Source of the DNA: Bdellovibrio bacteriovorus
Lineage (GTDB): Bacteria > Bdellovibrionota > Bdellovibrionia > Bdellovibrionales > Bdellovibrionaceae
NCBI RefSeq assembly: GCF_001592735.1
Contig: NZ_LUKE01000001.1
Span: 1,213,018 to 1,277,017, forward strand
Direction: 5' to 3'
Length of the DNA stretch: 64,000 nt
Made by a program: the position numbers and the translations under genes. Numbering within the stretch: the first letter of the stretch is position 1; the number at the start of each line of letters is the position of its first letter. A model generated the notes under the pieces. That model made no database searches and had not been told where the DNA came from. It was given only the letters and a program-made list of their open reading frames with translations. This document shows, piece by piece, positions 7,462 to 16,153 of this stretch.

Positions 7462-8560
7462 GAAGAACCTCGTCAAGTTTGTGATGCTATTTTTCGCACT
7501 CACATCCTATCAATGCGTAGAGGCCGCGGCCAACACTTTTGCAGCAAAGCCCATTCAAATTGGCGACAATGTCATTTCTATTTTGCGGCGCCACGGGTTT
7601 TCCCAAAAGCAACGTGATCAGGTTTTGGCTTCAAGCAAGGGTTTGCGCCAAGTTTTTCTGACCTTAGATACAAAATACCTCGTAAAACAAATTCCAAATG
7701 GGGCCGAGCTTCGTATTTATGATTCGCAAACTTCCGAAGCCTTTCGCGTGGTACGTCAAGGCACGACGGCGAGCGTATCCCCCTACAAACCGGCTTATTC
7801 TATTCAGATCAGTCGCACGGACGGTCGCATTTATGGTTCCATGCTAGGAAGTATTTTAGCCAAAATTAAATCCAATTGGATCGCTTCACGTTTTATGGAT
7901 GCTTATGTTTTTGATATGGAGCATTCCCGTGACGTCGCCCGCGGCGCGCGATTTTCGCTGACTTTTGAGCGCCTTTCAGAAGGAGGTCAGTTTATAAAAT
8001 ACGGTGAAGTATTAGAGACTTCCCTAGAGCTTGACGGCGAGCTTGTTCGCAAAAGATTCATCCGCAGAAATAACGCCGGCATCTTTTTTTCTTCCAAAGA
8101 TTTATTAGAGCAACGTCCGTTTTATGCGCCCGTTGAATACATTAAAGTGGCCAGCCGATTTAAACCCAACCGCTTGCACCCCATCACCAAAAGACTGCAA
8201 CCCCATCTTGGAATTGATTTCGAACTTCCGGTAGGTGATCCGGTGTTTGCGCCTCGTCAAGGCACGGTGGTTCGATATGGACATAATCGCGCCGCGGGAA
8301 ATTATATTGTTTTGCTTCACTCTAACGGCATGGAAACTTCATACAATCATCTCAACCGTATTGATCGCCGTATTCGCCAAGGCTTGCGCGTAAATCCCGG
8401 CGAAAAAATTGGCGAAGTGGGTTGCACAGGATATTGCACCCGACCGCACTTGCATTTTGCGGTAAAGAAAAAGGGCCGAATGGTCGACCCAGTTAAGTAT
8501 ATTAAATCTTATCCGTCCCAAATGGAACAATGGTTAGAAGATCGCGTCGCCGTTAATTAG
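7460..8560 (+). CDS. Secreted LytM/M23 zinc metallopeptidase
   Basis: A 366-residue cell-wall endopeptidase that would cut peptide crosslinks in peptidoglycan. An N-terminal signal peptide (MKNLVKFVMLFFALTSYQCVEA) leads to a domain at about 25-110 containing a LysM- or OapA-like element (IQIGDNVISILRRHGFS). The C-terminal M23 domain at about 235-350 keeps the zinc ligands in HLGIDF (HxxxD) and HLHF (HxH), and the further active-site His in ETSYNHLNRI. It is therefore probably active. The architecture resembles MepM/YebA. AAGGA lies seven bases before the ATG, inside the divergent gene. The stop overlaps the convergent lipoprotein gene by four bases. Confidence 0.9.
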   Translation: MKNLVKFVMLFFALTSYQCVEAAANTFAAKPIQIGDNVISILRRHGFSQKQRDQVLASSKGLRQVFLTLDTKYLVKQIPNGAELRIYDSQTSEAFRVVRQGTTASVSPYKPAYSIQISRTDGRIYGSMLGSILAKIKSNWIASRFMDAYVFDMEHSRDVARGARFSLTFERLSEGGQFIKYGEVLETSLELDGELVRKRFIRRNNAGIFFSSKDLLEQRPFYAPVEYIKVASRFKPNRLHPITKRLQPHLGIDFELPVGDPVFAPRQGTVVRYGHNRAAGNYIVLLHSNGMETSYNHLNRIDRRIRQGLRVNPGEKIGEVGCTGYCTRPHLHFAVKKKGRMVDPVKYIKSYPSQMEQWLEDRVAVN

Positions 8561-9807
8561 CGCGTGCAAATCGAAATATAGTGCAAGCATTGAGCGGCGT
8601 TAGATTTTACTGGATAGCAATCTCTGGCTAATTCATATTCAACTGTAGGCAGACCGGCAACAACCGCCGATTCGTCATAACATGAAACACCTGTTTTCGG
8701 AACAGCACACATACGATTGACGTTGATTTCCCATTGGTCGGCGCGGAGATGACGACGAGCTATTGCAAGCTCTGAGCGAATGCGATCACTCTTTTCTATT
8801 TCATCTGCTGTATGCGGTGGACAATAAGCATTCGTACCCACCGCCGTTGAGTCCTCAACCCGGATGATCTTGTAAACACGATTGCAAGTCCAAGGCGTTC
8901 CTGACGTTGTCGGTTTAGAAAGATCTGTTTCCGTTACACCTGACAACACACGGTTGATCGAAGATCCTGTCGTGGTACCCGACATGGATGAGAAGTTCAT
9001 GCTATAGCCTTTACCGTAAGCCGTTTTTACCGGATACGTCGTGCTGGCCGCCGCGACCTTATAAATTTCTTGATTGGGAGGAGTGAAGGTCAAAGCCAAA
9101 GTGGCTTGATTAGAAAGCTTGCCGCGAAAATCGGCCGCTTGATTTTCATCGTTATTGAAAGACAATGCGCCTTCCATCACCCGCAATTCTGGAGAAAATC
9201 TGAAATAATTCGCCGTCACACCTTTATTGATGATCGAGTCCGATACCAATGGATTTGATAATTCCGCGACCATTGGGATGATGTCTTTAAATAGAGTTAA
9301 AGCACCGGTGGTTTGATTGTAGTAGATATCCGTCAAGCTGCTTTTAGCCCGAACTGAAATGTTCGGCGTTACACGCGAATTCGCTGGTGAATCTTGCAAA
9401 AGTTCTTTGTATTTTTCATCGCTTAATGAGGTCGCCGGATAAATCGGGCTGAAGTTTTGATCGGCGTAATCAAAAAAATCCTGTTTTAGTTTAATACCAC
9501 CTGTATTGTAAGCACCCGCTTTAATAGAAAAATAACCATCTTTACCCACGATGTTTTTTGTCGCACATGAGTTATAAGTGATGGTGTCCAAGCTCGCTTC
9601 ATAGGCAAAAGGGATTTTAGAAACACGCTCTGCCGTGCTAGTGCCGTATTTAGCAGTCAGGGCCGCGTCGGAACCTAGATCCAGCTCTCCATCAAGGTTC
9701 GAGTCAAATCCGGCTTTACCGCAGTTCTGAAAAGAAACTACTAAAATGAAAGAGGCAGCAATGCCACCGACGGCCCGCCATGTCGTTTTTTGGAAACGTG
9801 CTTTCAT
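8557..9807 (-). CDS. Putative lipoprotein of unknown function
   Basis: 416 residues from ATG 9807, chosen because GGGGAGAT precedes it. An N-terminal hydrophobic segment (VGGIAASFILVVSFQNCGKA) ends in a lipobox-like SFQNC, so the mature protein would carry a lipid on Cys. The body has many Ser/Thr/Asn-rich stretches and several Cys near the C-terminus (CNRVYK, CAVPKTGVSCYDE, CYPVKSNAAQCLHYISICTR), which could form disulfides. No domain is recognised. It is convergent with the M23 gene and lacks a terminator between them. Confidence 0.75.
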   Translation of the reverse strand: MKARFQKTTWRAVGGIAASFILVVSFQNCGKAGFDSNLDGELDLGSDAALTAKYGTSTAERVSKIPFAYEASLDTITYNSCATKNIVGKDGYFSIKAGAYNTGGIKLKQDFFDYADQNFSPIYPATSLSDEKYKELLQDSPANSRVTPNISVRAKSSLTDIYYNQTTGALTLFKDIIPMVAELSNPLVSDSIINKGVTANYFRFSPELRVMEGALSFNNDENQAADFRGKLSNQATLALTFTPPNQEIYKVAAASTTYPVKTAYGKGYSMNFSSMSGTTTGSSINRVLSGVTETDLSKPTTSGTPWTCNRVYKIIRVEDSTAVGTNAYCPPHTADEIEKSDRIRSELAIARRHLRADQWEINVNRMCAVPKTGVSCYDESAVVAGLPTVEYELARDCYPVKSNAAQCLHYISICTR

Positions 9808-9946
9808 GGTATCTCCCCTATTCATTACAGTACCATATACCTTTTCGGCTCATAGACAGAATTCCCCAAGCATTCTCACAATAAGACGTCCGCACCACAG
9901 GAAGTCAGCGCTTGTATTAGAATGAAACGTTTGAGATCAATTAAAC

Positions 9947-10834
9947 ATGTCTAAGATTCGCAAAGCCATTATTCCAGCAGCAGGTTTAGGTACGAGATTT
10001 CTTCCGGCAACCAAAACGGTTCCCAAAGAGATGCTCACTATTGTCGACGCCCCCATTATTCTATATGTCATTGAAGAAGCCGTGGCCGCCGGCATTGAAG
10101 ATATCGTCCTGGTTGCCGGTCGCGGCAAGCATGCGATCGAAGATTTTTTTGATACTTCGTATGAGCTAGAAGACAAACTTGCTAAAGACGGCAAAGAAAA
10201 ACTTTTAGAGCGTGTAACTCGCGTGCGCGACCGCGCCAATATCATCAGCATTCGTCAAAAACACGCCTTGGGCTTAGGCCATGCGGTTCTTTGCGGATTG
10301 CCGATCATTGGCAAAGATCCTTTTGCGGTTCTTTTAGGTGATGAAATCACCATGGGTTTTCACGGTGAGCCGAACGTCACCGCGCAATTGGTGAGTTCTT
10401 TTGAAGAAACCAACACCTCCACGATTTCGGTGATGAAGGTTTCTGAAAAAGATGTTTCGAAATACGGTATTGCCGAAGTTGAAGAAAAATCAGGTGCTCC
10501 TTATTTCAAAGTAAACTCTTTGATTGAAAAACCGAAACCGAGCGAGACTTCCAGCCGCTGGGCTTTGCCTGGTCGTTATGCTTTTGACAATGCCATTATG
10601 GACATTTTGCAGACCGCAACTGCTGGTTTGAATGGCGAAATCCAATTAACAGACAGCATGAAGGTTTTATGTCAGTCAAAAGGTCTGAATGCGATGACAT
10701 TTACAGCAAAGCGCTATGACGCCGGGGACAAACTAGGGTATCTTCAAGCTAATATCGAGCTTGCTTTGCAAAACCCTGAGTTTGGGCAAGAGCTAAAAAG
10801 TTATATTTCTGAACTGGCGCAAAGTTGGAAATAG
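9947..10834 (+). CDS. galU: UTP-glucose-1-phosphate uridylyltransferase
   Basis: A 295-residue cytoplasmic enzyme making UDP-glucose from UTP and glucose-1-phosphate for envelope polysaccharides. The nucleotidyltransferase signature AAGLGTRFLPATKTVPKEML is at the N-terminus with the activating Lys. Later motifs include AVLLGDEI, the metal and sugar-binding region, and SLIEKPKP. The length matches bacterial GalU. The ATG has little Shine-Dalgarno match; a TAGAAT box lies 23 bases upstream. It is followed within 8 bases by an exported protein gene, then priA. Confidence 0.93.
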   Translation: MSKIRKAIIPAAGLGTRFLPATKTVPKEMLTIVDAPIILYVIEEAVAAGIEDIVLVAGRGKHAIEDFFDTSYELEDKLAKDGKEKLLERVTRVRDRANIISIRQKHALGLGHAVLCGLPIIGKDPFAVLLGDEITMGFHGEPNVTAQLVSSFEETNTSTISVMKVSEKDVSKYGIAEVEEKSGAPYFKVNSLIEKPKPSETSSRWALPGRYAFDNAIMDILQTATAGLNGEIQLTDSMKVLCQSKGLNAMTFTAKRYDAGDKLGYLQANIELALQNPEFGQELKSYISELAQSWK

Positions 10835-10842
10835 GAGTGTTT

Positions 10843-11694
10843 ATGAAAACCACATGGATTGTACTGAGCTTGTTTTTATTTCCGGTTTTTTCGCAAGCCT
10901 ACATCATTCCGACTCGCACCATTTTGCAAAAAACTTCTGAAAATGCAGGATCTGGTATTTACGCCATTGAACAAGAAGTTCAGTTTGCCAATGGTGATGA
11001 TACGCTGACTTTAAAAGAAACTTGGCTGATCGAAAACGAACGCTCGATGCGTTTGACCGTCACGGGCGGTAAAGATTTACAGAACGCTTTTGTATTGCAG
11101 TTTGTATATTCTGCCGGTCAAAAATTCAGTCTTAACGGTGGCTCGCGCAAGGGCGAAAAAATCCCTGATGATTTTTTAGAAAAATATCTTCACTTCCGCA
11201 ACCCTGAAGTGTTCGCTAATAACTTAGCGCAGTTAAAAATCATTCCAGCCAATGGTTATCAAAAAAGACCTTTAGCACGATCCGGAACCGATTTTAAACA
11301 TGAACCAGAAAGCTGGGTTCGCTATTCCCGCACGGGCGGCACGGTTAATTATGCTTTAGGAATTGCCACGCCGGTGGAAAAAGATGTGAATTACCCGGGA
11401 CTGTGGATCGAACAAGATCAATTTTTACTTAGAAAGCTAAGACTGCCGACTCAGGTTGAAATGAGTGCCAATAACTACAATCAATTTGCGAAGGGACTTT
11501 CTTTCCCTAAATCTCGTACTATTCGCTGGGGAAATCAGACCGTGACCATTCGGACTCTCAGTGTGTCCGCTCGCCCCGCAACGGTCGCTAACTTATTACA
11601 GCCGGCTTCACTTGATAAAACTTCCAACTGGGAAGGCATTCGTGCGTTGCCTGCTAAAGACGTCGTGACGGAGTTTTACTCGAGGTTTCGATGA
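10843..11694 (+). CDS. Exported protein of unknown function
   Basis: 283 residues from ATG 10843, which has TAGGAGTG in front and begins a signal peptide (MKTTWIVLSLFLFPVFSQA). A longer in-frame start at 10825 would overlap galU and spoil the signal peptide. The mature part looks like beta-rich sequence (VQFANGDDTLTLKETWLIEN) comparable in flavour to outer-membrane lipoprotein-sorting-like folds, but this is only an impression. It ends in an ATGA overlap with priA. Confidence 0.75.
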   Translation: MKTTWIVLSLFLFPVFSQAYIIPTRTILQKTSENAGSGIYAIEQEVQFANGDDTLTLKETWLIENERSMRLTVTGGKDLQNAFVLQFVYSAGQKFSLNGGSRKGEKIPDDFLEKYLHFRNPEVFANNLAQLKIIPANGYQKRPLARSGTDFKHEPESWVRYSRTGGTVNYALGIATPVEKDVNYPGLWIEQDQFLLRKLRLPTQVEMSANNYNQFAKGLSFPKSRTIRWGNQTVTIRTLSVSARPATVANLLQPASLDKTSNWEGIRALPAKDVVTEFYSRFR

Positions 11695-13730
11695 GTTCTA
11701 GCTCTCTGTGGAGGGTCGCCGTCGATGCGCCCCTTCCTGAAGCGCTGACTTACAGCTCTTCTCTTCCTTTGCAGCGTGGCCTTTTGGTGGATGTTCCATT
11801 GGGAAAACGCACGGTCAAAGGATTGGTCTTAGGACCCACCAACGAAGTTCCCGAATTTGAAATTAAGAATGTCATCGACATCGATCCGGAATATCCCGTA
11901 TTGCCTGAACCCTTTATGAAGTGGCTGGAGTGGTTGGCGCAATATTATCTGCATCCCATCGGTCAGGTCGCAGCTTCCGCCTATCCTCCGCTAAAGAAAA
12001 CGGAGAAAACTCGAGCTTCCAAACGAGCTCCCGTAATTCCCCAACTTGAAAGTGATTCGGCTTTAGATTTAACGCCAGAACAAAAGCAGAGTTTTGAAGA
12101 TATCAATCGTCATCAAGACTTTTCCACGCATTTACTTTTTGGGGTCACCGGCTCAGGAAAAACGGAAGTTTATCTTCGTCTTTTAGATGAAGTTTTAAAA
12201 CGTGGTCAGCGGGGATTGGTTTTAGTGCCGGAAATCTCGCTCACCCCCCAGTTGATTCAACGCTTTGCTCGTCGCTTTGGCGATAAAATTGCAGCCCTGC
12301 ATTCGCAGCTTACTGATCGAGAAAGAACCAATCAGTGGTGGGATGTAGTTGAAGGTAAAAAATCTATTCTGATCGGCGCAAGGTCCGCGCTATTTTGCCC
12401 GGTTCCCGATTTAGGAATCATTATCGTCGACGAAGAGCATGAGCCCAGCTTTAAGCAGGACGAAAAATTAAAATACAACGGGCGCGACGCCGCCGTTGTC
12501 ATGGGTAAGATGATGAATTGCCCGGTCGTTCTGGGTTCGGCAACGCCAAGCTTAGAAACTTGGAAAAATGCCAAAGAAGGCAAATATCATCTGCACACCT
12601 TAAAATCCCGCGTCGCCAATCGATCGCTTCCAGAGATCGAAGTGATCGATTTGCGAAAGTTGAAGTCTGACGATGATGAGAAAAAGAAAATCATCGAAAA
12701 ATATTCTCATCTGCCATTTTGGTTAAGTCCTGATCTGTATGAGCGTATGGTTGAAGTGTTAGATAAAGGCGATCAAGCAGCCTTGTTTTTAAATCGTCGC
12801 GGGGTCGCACAAATGGTGGTGTGTCCCTCTTGCGGTCATACGACCGAATGCCCGAACTGTGACATTTCTTTGACCTTGCATGGACATTCACACTTGGTTT
12901 GCCATTACTGTGATTATCATGAAAATTTTAAAACCAAATGCCCCGACTGCAAAGAAGGCACGATTGAAGCTGTCGGCTTAGGCACAGAGTTAATTGAAAG
13001 AGATTTAGCGCGCCTTTTTCCCGAAAAAAGAATTGCGCGCGCGGACCGCGATGAAATTCAAAGCCGTGCGGACCTTGAAGATCTGATTGCAGACATGGAA
13101 AATGGTTCGATAGACATCCTTGTCGGAACACAAATGATTGCCAAGGGCTTAGATTTTCCAAAACTAAAACTCGTCGGATTGGTATTAGCGGATGTGGGAT
13201 TTAATCTACCCGATTTCCGCGCCACCGAACGAAGTTTTCAGTTAATCACCCAGATGAGCGGGCGCAGTGGTCGCCATGTTAAGGAGGGCGAAAGCCCCGG
13301 CAAAGTCATTATCCAGACTTACAACACCGAACATGAAAGCATCACTTTCGCTAAAAACCACGACTTCGTAGGCTTTGCGAATCAAGAGCTCGACATCCGA
13401 GGACAGCTCCATTATCCCCCCGTGGGACGCTTGGTAAGCTTTAGAATCCAAGGAACTCAACTCAGAAATGTTGAGGAAACAGCAAGCCTTTTGGCGAGAC
13501 GCGCTCAAGCTTTAAAACAGCAATTTCCTGCCTACAGCTCGGTAGAGATTCTGGGACCGGCAGAAGCCCCCCTCGCAAAACTGAGAGGCCAGTTCCGTTA
13601 TCATCTTTTGTTAAAAACAACCCAAGTTTCCGTCGCAAATCCTTTTTCAAGACAACTCCTCGGAAATCAAGACTGGGTTCCTTCAGGCGTGAGAATTTTA
13701 ATTGATATTGATCCAATGAGTTTGCTTTAA
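11691..13730 (+). CDS. priA: Primosomal protein N', replication restart helicase PriA
   Basis: A 679-residue SF2 DNA helicase that recognises stalled forks and reloads the replisome. The N-terminal 3' DNA-binding region comes first (about 1-110). The helicase core follows with Walker A GVTGSGKTEVYLR and Walker B DEEH. A cysteine-rich insertion around residues 385-435 carries CPSCGHTTECPNC and CHYC...CPDC, eight Cys for two zinc ions. GTQMIAKGLDFP and QMSGRSGR are motifs V and VI. All key residues appear intact and the length is within the usual 670-730. The ATG overlaps the preceding TGA by four bases. Confidence 0.95.
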   Translation: MSSSSLWRVAVDAPLPEALTYSSSLPLQRGLLVDVPLGKRTVKGLVLGPTNEVPEFEIKNVIDIDPEYPVLPEPFMKWLEWLAQYYLHPIGQVAASAYPPLKKTEKTRASKRAPVIPQLESDSALDLTPEQKQSFEDINRHQDFSTHLLFGVTGSGKTEVYLRLLDEVLKRGQRGLVLVPEISLTPQLIQRFARRFGDKIAALHSQLTDRERTNQWWDVVEGKKSILIGARSALFCPVPDLGIIIVDEEHEPSFKQDEKLKYNGRDAAVVMGKMMNCPVVLGSATPSLETWKNAKEGKYHLHTLKSRVANRSLPEIEVIDLRKLKSDDDEKKKIIEKYSHLPFWLSPDLYERMVEVLDKGDQAALFLNRRGVAQMVVCPSCGHTTECPNCDISLTLHGHSHLVCHYCDYHENFKTKCPDCKEGTIEAVGLGTELIERDLARLFPEKRIARADRDEIQSRADLEDLIADMENGSIDILVGTQMIAKGLDFPKLKLVGLVLADVGFNLPDFRATERSFQLITQMSGRSGRHVKEGESPGKVIIQTYNTEHESITFAKNHDFVGFANQELDIRGQLHYPPVGRLVSFRIQGTQLRNVEETASLLARRAQALKQQFPAYSSVEILGPAEAPLAKLRGQFRYHLLLKTTQVSVANPFSRQLLGNQDWVPSGVRILIDIDPMSLL

Positions 13731-13773
13731 TTCCCCCTCTTCCTTTACCATGAAGAGCTGAGGTAATGCATAC

Positions 13774-14610
13774 ATGATCCAATGTCCCCGATGTGGCATC
13801 CAAGTCACTGAACTTCATCCGGTAGAACCGGATCTTATCGCCAAGCTGCAAGCGGCGGGAGAAGCAAACTTGCCGCCGCAAGTTTGTGCGGGTTGCATTT
13901 CCGATCTACGTCGCACACTTGCTGCCACCAGTGGTGGCGTATTGATGCAACAGGAACGCGCCAAAGAACAGCATCGTCAACAGCTATGGAAAAGTCGCGT
14001 GCTCTTAGTAAAAAAAGCTCGCTTATGTATGTCGCAAAAGTTATACGCCGATGCCGCCGTGAACTATGAAAAATATCTTAAAATTTTGGATATCGTTTTT
14101 GATGTCAAAAAAGGGGAGCGCTTAAAACCCGAAGCCTTTAAAGACACGGCACGAACAACTGAGTTAACGGTGGTGGCTTCAGTTTATTGGGATTTATTGC
14201 GTATCTATGATACTCACGAAAAATACGGCGATCGCATGGCGAATGCGGCAAAACAACTGGCGTTGTTTATTCAGTTCACGCCGATTTATCCTGACATTAT
14301 TCGCAAAGCAGAGTCGTTCCAAAAAAGCGCAAAGAATCCGCAGATCGTAAAACAGTTTTTGAAACTTTCCGACAAAGAACGTCCTCGTTGCTTTATCGCG
14401 ACCTCGGCATTTGCGAATCCTCAAAGTCCCGAAGTTTTAAGTTTGCGCGAGTTCCGTGATTTCACTTTGCGTAACTCTAAAGCAGGTCGCCGATTTATTG
14501 CGGTCTATTATCGAATTTCTCCTCGAGTTGCTTGCCTATTGGACAAGCACACGTGGCTCAAACCCGCGGTCAGAGCGTTTCTCCGCTTTATGATTAAATG
14601 CGTTAGCTAA
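13774..14610 (+). CDS. Zinc-ribbon protein with C-terminal CFI-box
   Basis: A 278-residue protein. CPRCG near the N-terminus and CAGC about 35 residues later form a plausible zinc ribbon. The middle is helical with TPR-like character (LYADAAVNYEKYLKILDIVF). The C-terminus carries CFIATSAFANPQSPEVLSL followed by LREFRDFTL and AVYYRISPRVA, which is the CFI-box C-terminal domain (consensus CFIATAAYG) found in diverse bacterial proteins with unknown sorting or processing role. GAGGT lies nine bases before the ATG. Function unknown. Confidence 0.8.
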   Translation: MIQCPRCGIQVTELHPVEPDLIAKLQAAGEANLPPQVCAGCISDLRRTLAATSGGVLMQQERAKEQHRQQLWKSRVLLVKKARLCMSQKLYADAAVNYEKYLKILDIVFDVKKGERLKPEAFKDTARTTELTVVASVYWDLLRIYDTHEKYGDRMANAAKQLALFIQFTPIYPDIIRKAESFQKSAKNPQIVKQFLKLSDKERPRCFIATSAFANPQSPEVLSLREFRDFTLRNSKAGRRFIAVYYRISPRVACLLDKHTWLKPAVRAFLRFMIKCVS

Positions 14611-14716
14611 GTTTTGCACGTTTGAGGCTTGCAAAGGCCGCCTTTTCTGGTGAAGGTATTCTGGCGGGTTACACCGCAAGATGTGTGGCGGGCTGGGCCC
14701 GCGGAACTGGATTAGA

Positions 14717-15841
14717 ATGGCTCACATATACGATTACGCAATTATTGGTAGTGGTTTAACAGGTCTTAGCATCGCAGCAGCATTAAGTCGCGAAACAGAA
14801 AACATCGCGCTGATTGAAGCCGCCGATGTTCCGTATGGAGTAAATAAGAAAGTCAACTTCCCTACCGGTCCCCTTAATAACGGGATCCGTTTAGTTCCCG
14901 ATTCTGTTTTAGCAGAAAAAGCCATGCGTTTTTTAGAAAGTGTTTTAGGAAAATCTGTCGTTGCGGATGTTTCCGAAGAAGCGCCAATCACTTATGAAAG
15001 TGGCGGATTTAAAACTTTCTTAGGTTTTGGCGACAATCCTCCCCCATTTTATGAGGAACTTGCTTACTTTACTTCGGCTAAACGCCAAGAATTAAGCTCT
15101 GAACCCTATGAGTGGACTCAAGGACTCATGGAGCTTTTTAAAGGCGACTTCATGCCGCGCTCTTACGTCACCAAATTCCACCAAGAAGGCGAGCGCGTAA
15201 GTCACGTGATCGTCAATGGCTCTAAAACTATTCACGCCCACAATTTCATTTTCACGGGTTCGGTAAAAGATCTTGCAATTCTTTTACCCGAAGATGCGAT
15301 CTCGACTCGCGCTCGTTCCAAATTATCAAAAAATACTTATTGGACAGGCCTTTGCTTAGATCTTTGTCACGATAAAGAGGTGACGACATCTACCGCAATG
15401 CATGTCCTTAATGGCACGACTCAAGATGAAATCGGACCTTGCGTGGGTCGCTTCTTGCCTTCTGTAGAAATCGAAGGTGGTGCGCGCATTCAAACGTCCC
15501 AATGGATGACCTTCATCGAACACGAAGTCACTGAAGACAGCGAAGTCGTGGGGACCGCTTTGAAAAAAATCAAACGTCAGGTGAAACGAGCTTATCCGGA
15601 AGCTCTGGATAATTTGAAACAGGAAAGAATTTTCGTAACTCCGATTATTGCCGGCAATGGTGATATCAAGTTAAGTGCAAATATGACTTTGCCTGGCTTA
15701 GAAAATCTGTGGATCGGTTCAGCGACGGTTCACGAACAACGAAACCTGGTTGGAGCCTTGCTTCAAGCGGAAATGGTGATCGCCTCTTTGGGCTTTAGCC
15801 TACAAGTCAGCGAGGATTCTTACTCAGAGGCCTCGGTTTAA
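14717..15841 (+). CDS. FAD-dependent oxidoreductase, function unknown
   Basis: 374 residues from ATG 14717, where the Rossmann motif IIGSGLTGLSIAAALSRE begins almost at once; an upstream in-frame start at 14681 would add a non-conserved tail. The C-terminal GSATVHEQRNLVGALLQAEM resembles the closing FAD-contact region of amine oxidase or protoporphyrinogen-oxidase-like flavoproteins. The middle has no substrate signature I recognise. It sits alone between the CFI-box gene and rpsB and is followed by a large inverted repeat. Confidence 0.75.
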   Translation: MAHIYDYAIIGSGLTGLSIAAALSRETENIALIEAADVPYGVNKKVNFPTGPLNNGIRLVPDSVLAEKAMRFLESVLGKSVVADVSEEAPITYESGGFKTFLGFGDNPPPFYEELAYFTSAKRQELSSEPYEWTQGLMELFKGDFMPRSYVTKFHQEGERVSHVIVNGSKTIHAHNFIFTGSVKDLAILLPEDAISTRARSKLSKNTYWTGLCLDLCHDKEVTTSTAMHVLNGTTQDEIGPCVGRFLPSVEIEGGARIQTSQWMTFIEHEVTEDSEVVGTALKKIKRQVKRAYPEALDNLKQERIFVTPIIAGNGDIKLSANMTLPGLENLWIGSATVHEQRNLVGALLQAEMVIASLGFSLQVSEDSYSEASV

Positions 15842-15854
15842 GCCGCACTCATCT

Positions 15855-15903
15855 CCTCGGATTTCAGTGACTTTGAAATTGCTAAGTCACTGAATTGCCG
15901 AGG
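15855..15903 (+). other. Long imperfect inverted repeat after the oxidoreductase gene
   Basis: Outer arms CCTCGG (15855-15860) and CCGAGG (15898-15903) enclose inner arms TTCAGTGACTT (15863-15873) and AAGTCACTGAA (15884-15894) with a ten-base loop. That is about 17 pairs with a small internal bulge. There is no T-run, so an intrinsic terminator is doubtful; RNA end protection or a mobile palindromic element are alternatives. Confidence 0.6.
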
Positions 15904-16153
15904 AAATACCGGCGTGGCCGCGGCGCATTATAATTCCTTTATCCAAACACCTTTTGAGCATCAAGATTTTTCCCAAGATTCATGGGGAAGTTGCTTGCTC
16001 GTCATGGCTCACTGTGATATCCCAACAGTCCAACAATAAAGCACTCGTAGGCATTTACTGGTCCCTCAAAGTACTGAAAAAGAGGGTCTTCCGGCGAAAA
16101 AAATAAAGCTGGCTCTACCGACGAGGACGTTTAACCAGAAAGGAAGTACCACC
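15904..16153 (+). promoter_or_regulatory. rpsB upstream leader region
   Basis: With the inverted repeat just before it, this makes a 312-base gap with no credible gene. It contains a perfect TATAAT at 15929-15934 without a good -35, and TTGCTT (15991-15996) with TGATAT 18 bases later. A long 5' leader is usual before rpsB, where S2 represses its own mRNA, but I cannot identify a known structure. AGAAAGGAAGT supplies the ribosome binding site. Confidence 0.4.

Noticed and set aside
13774-14610. Zinc-ribbon/CFI-box gene as a PriA accessory factor
   Set aside because: It is only a neighbour; no overlap and no replication-related motif.
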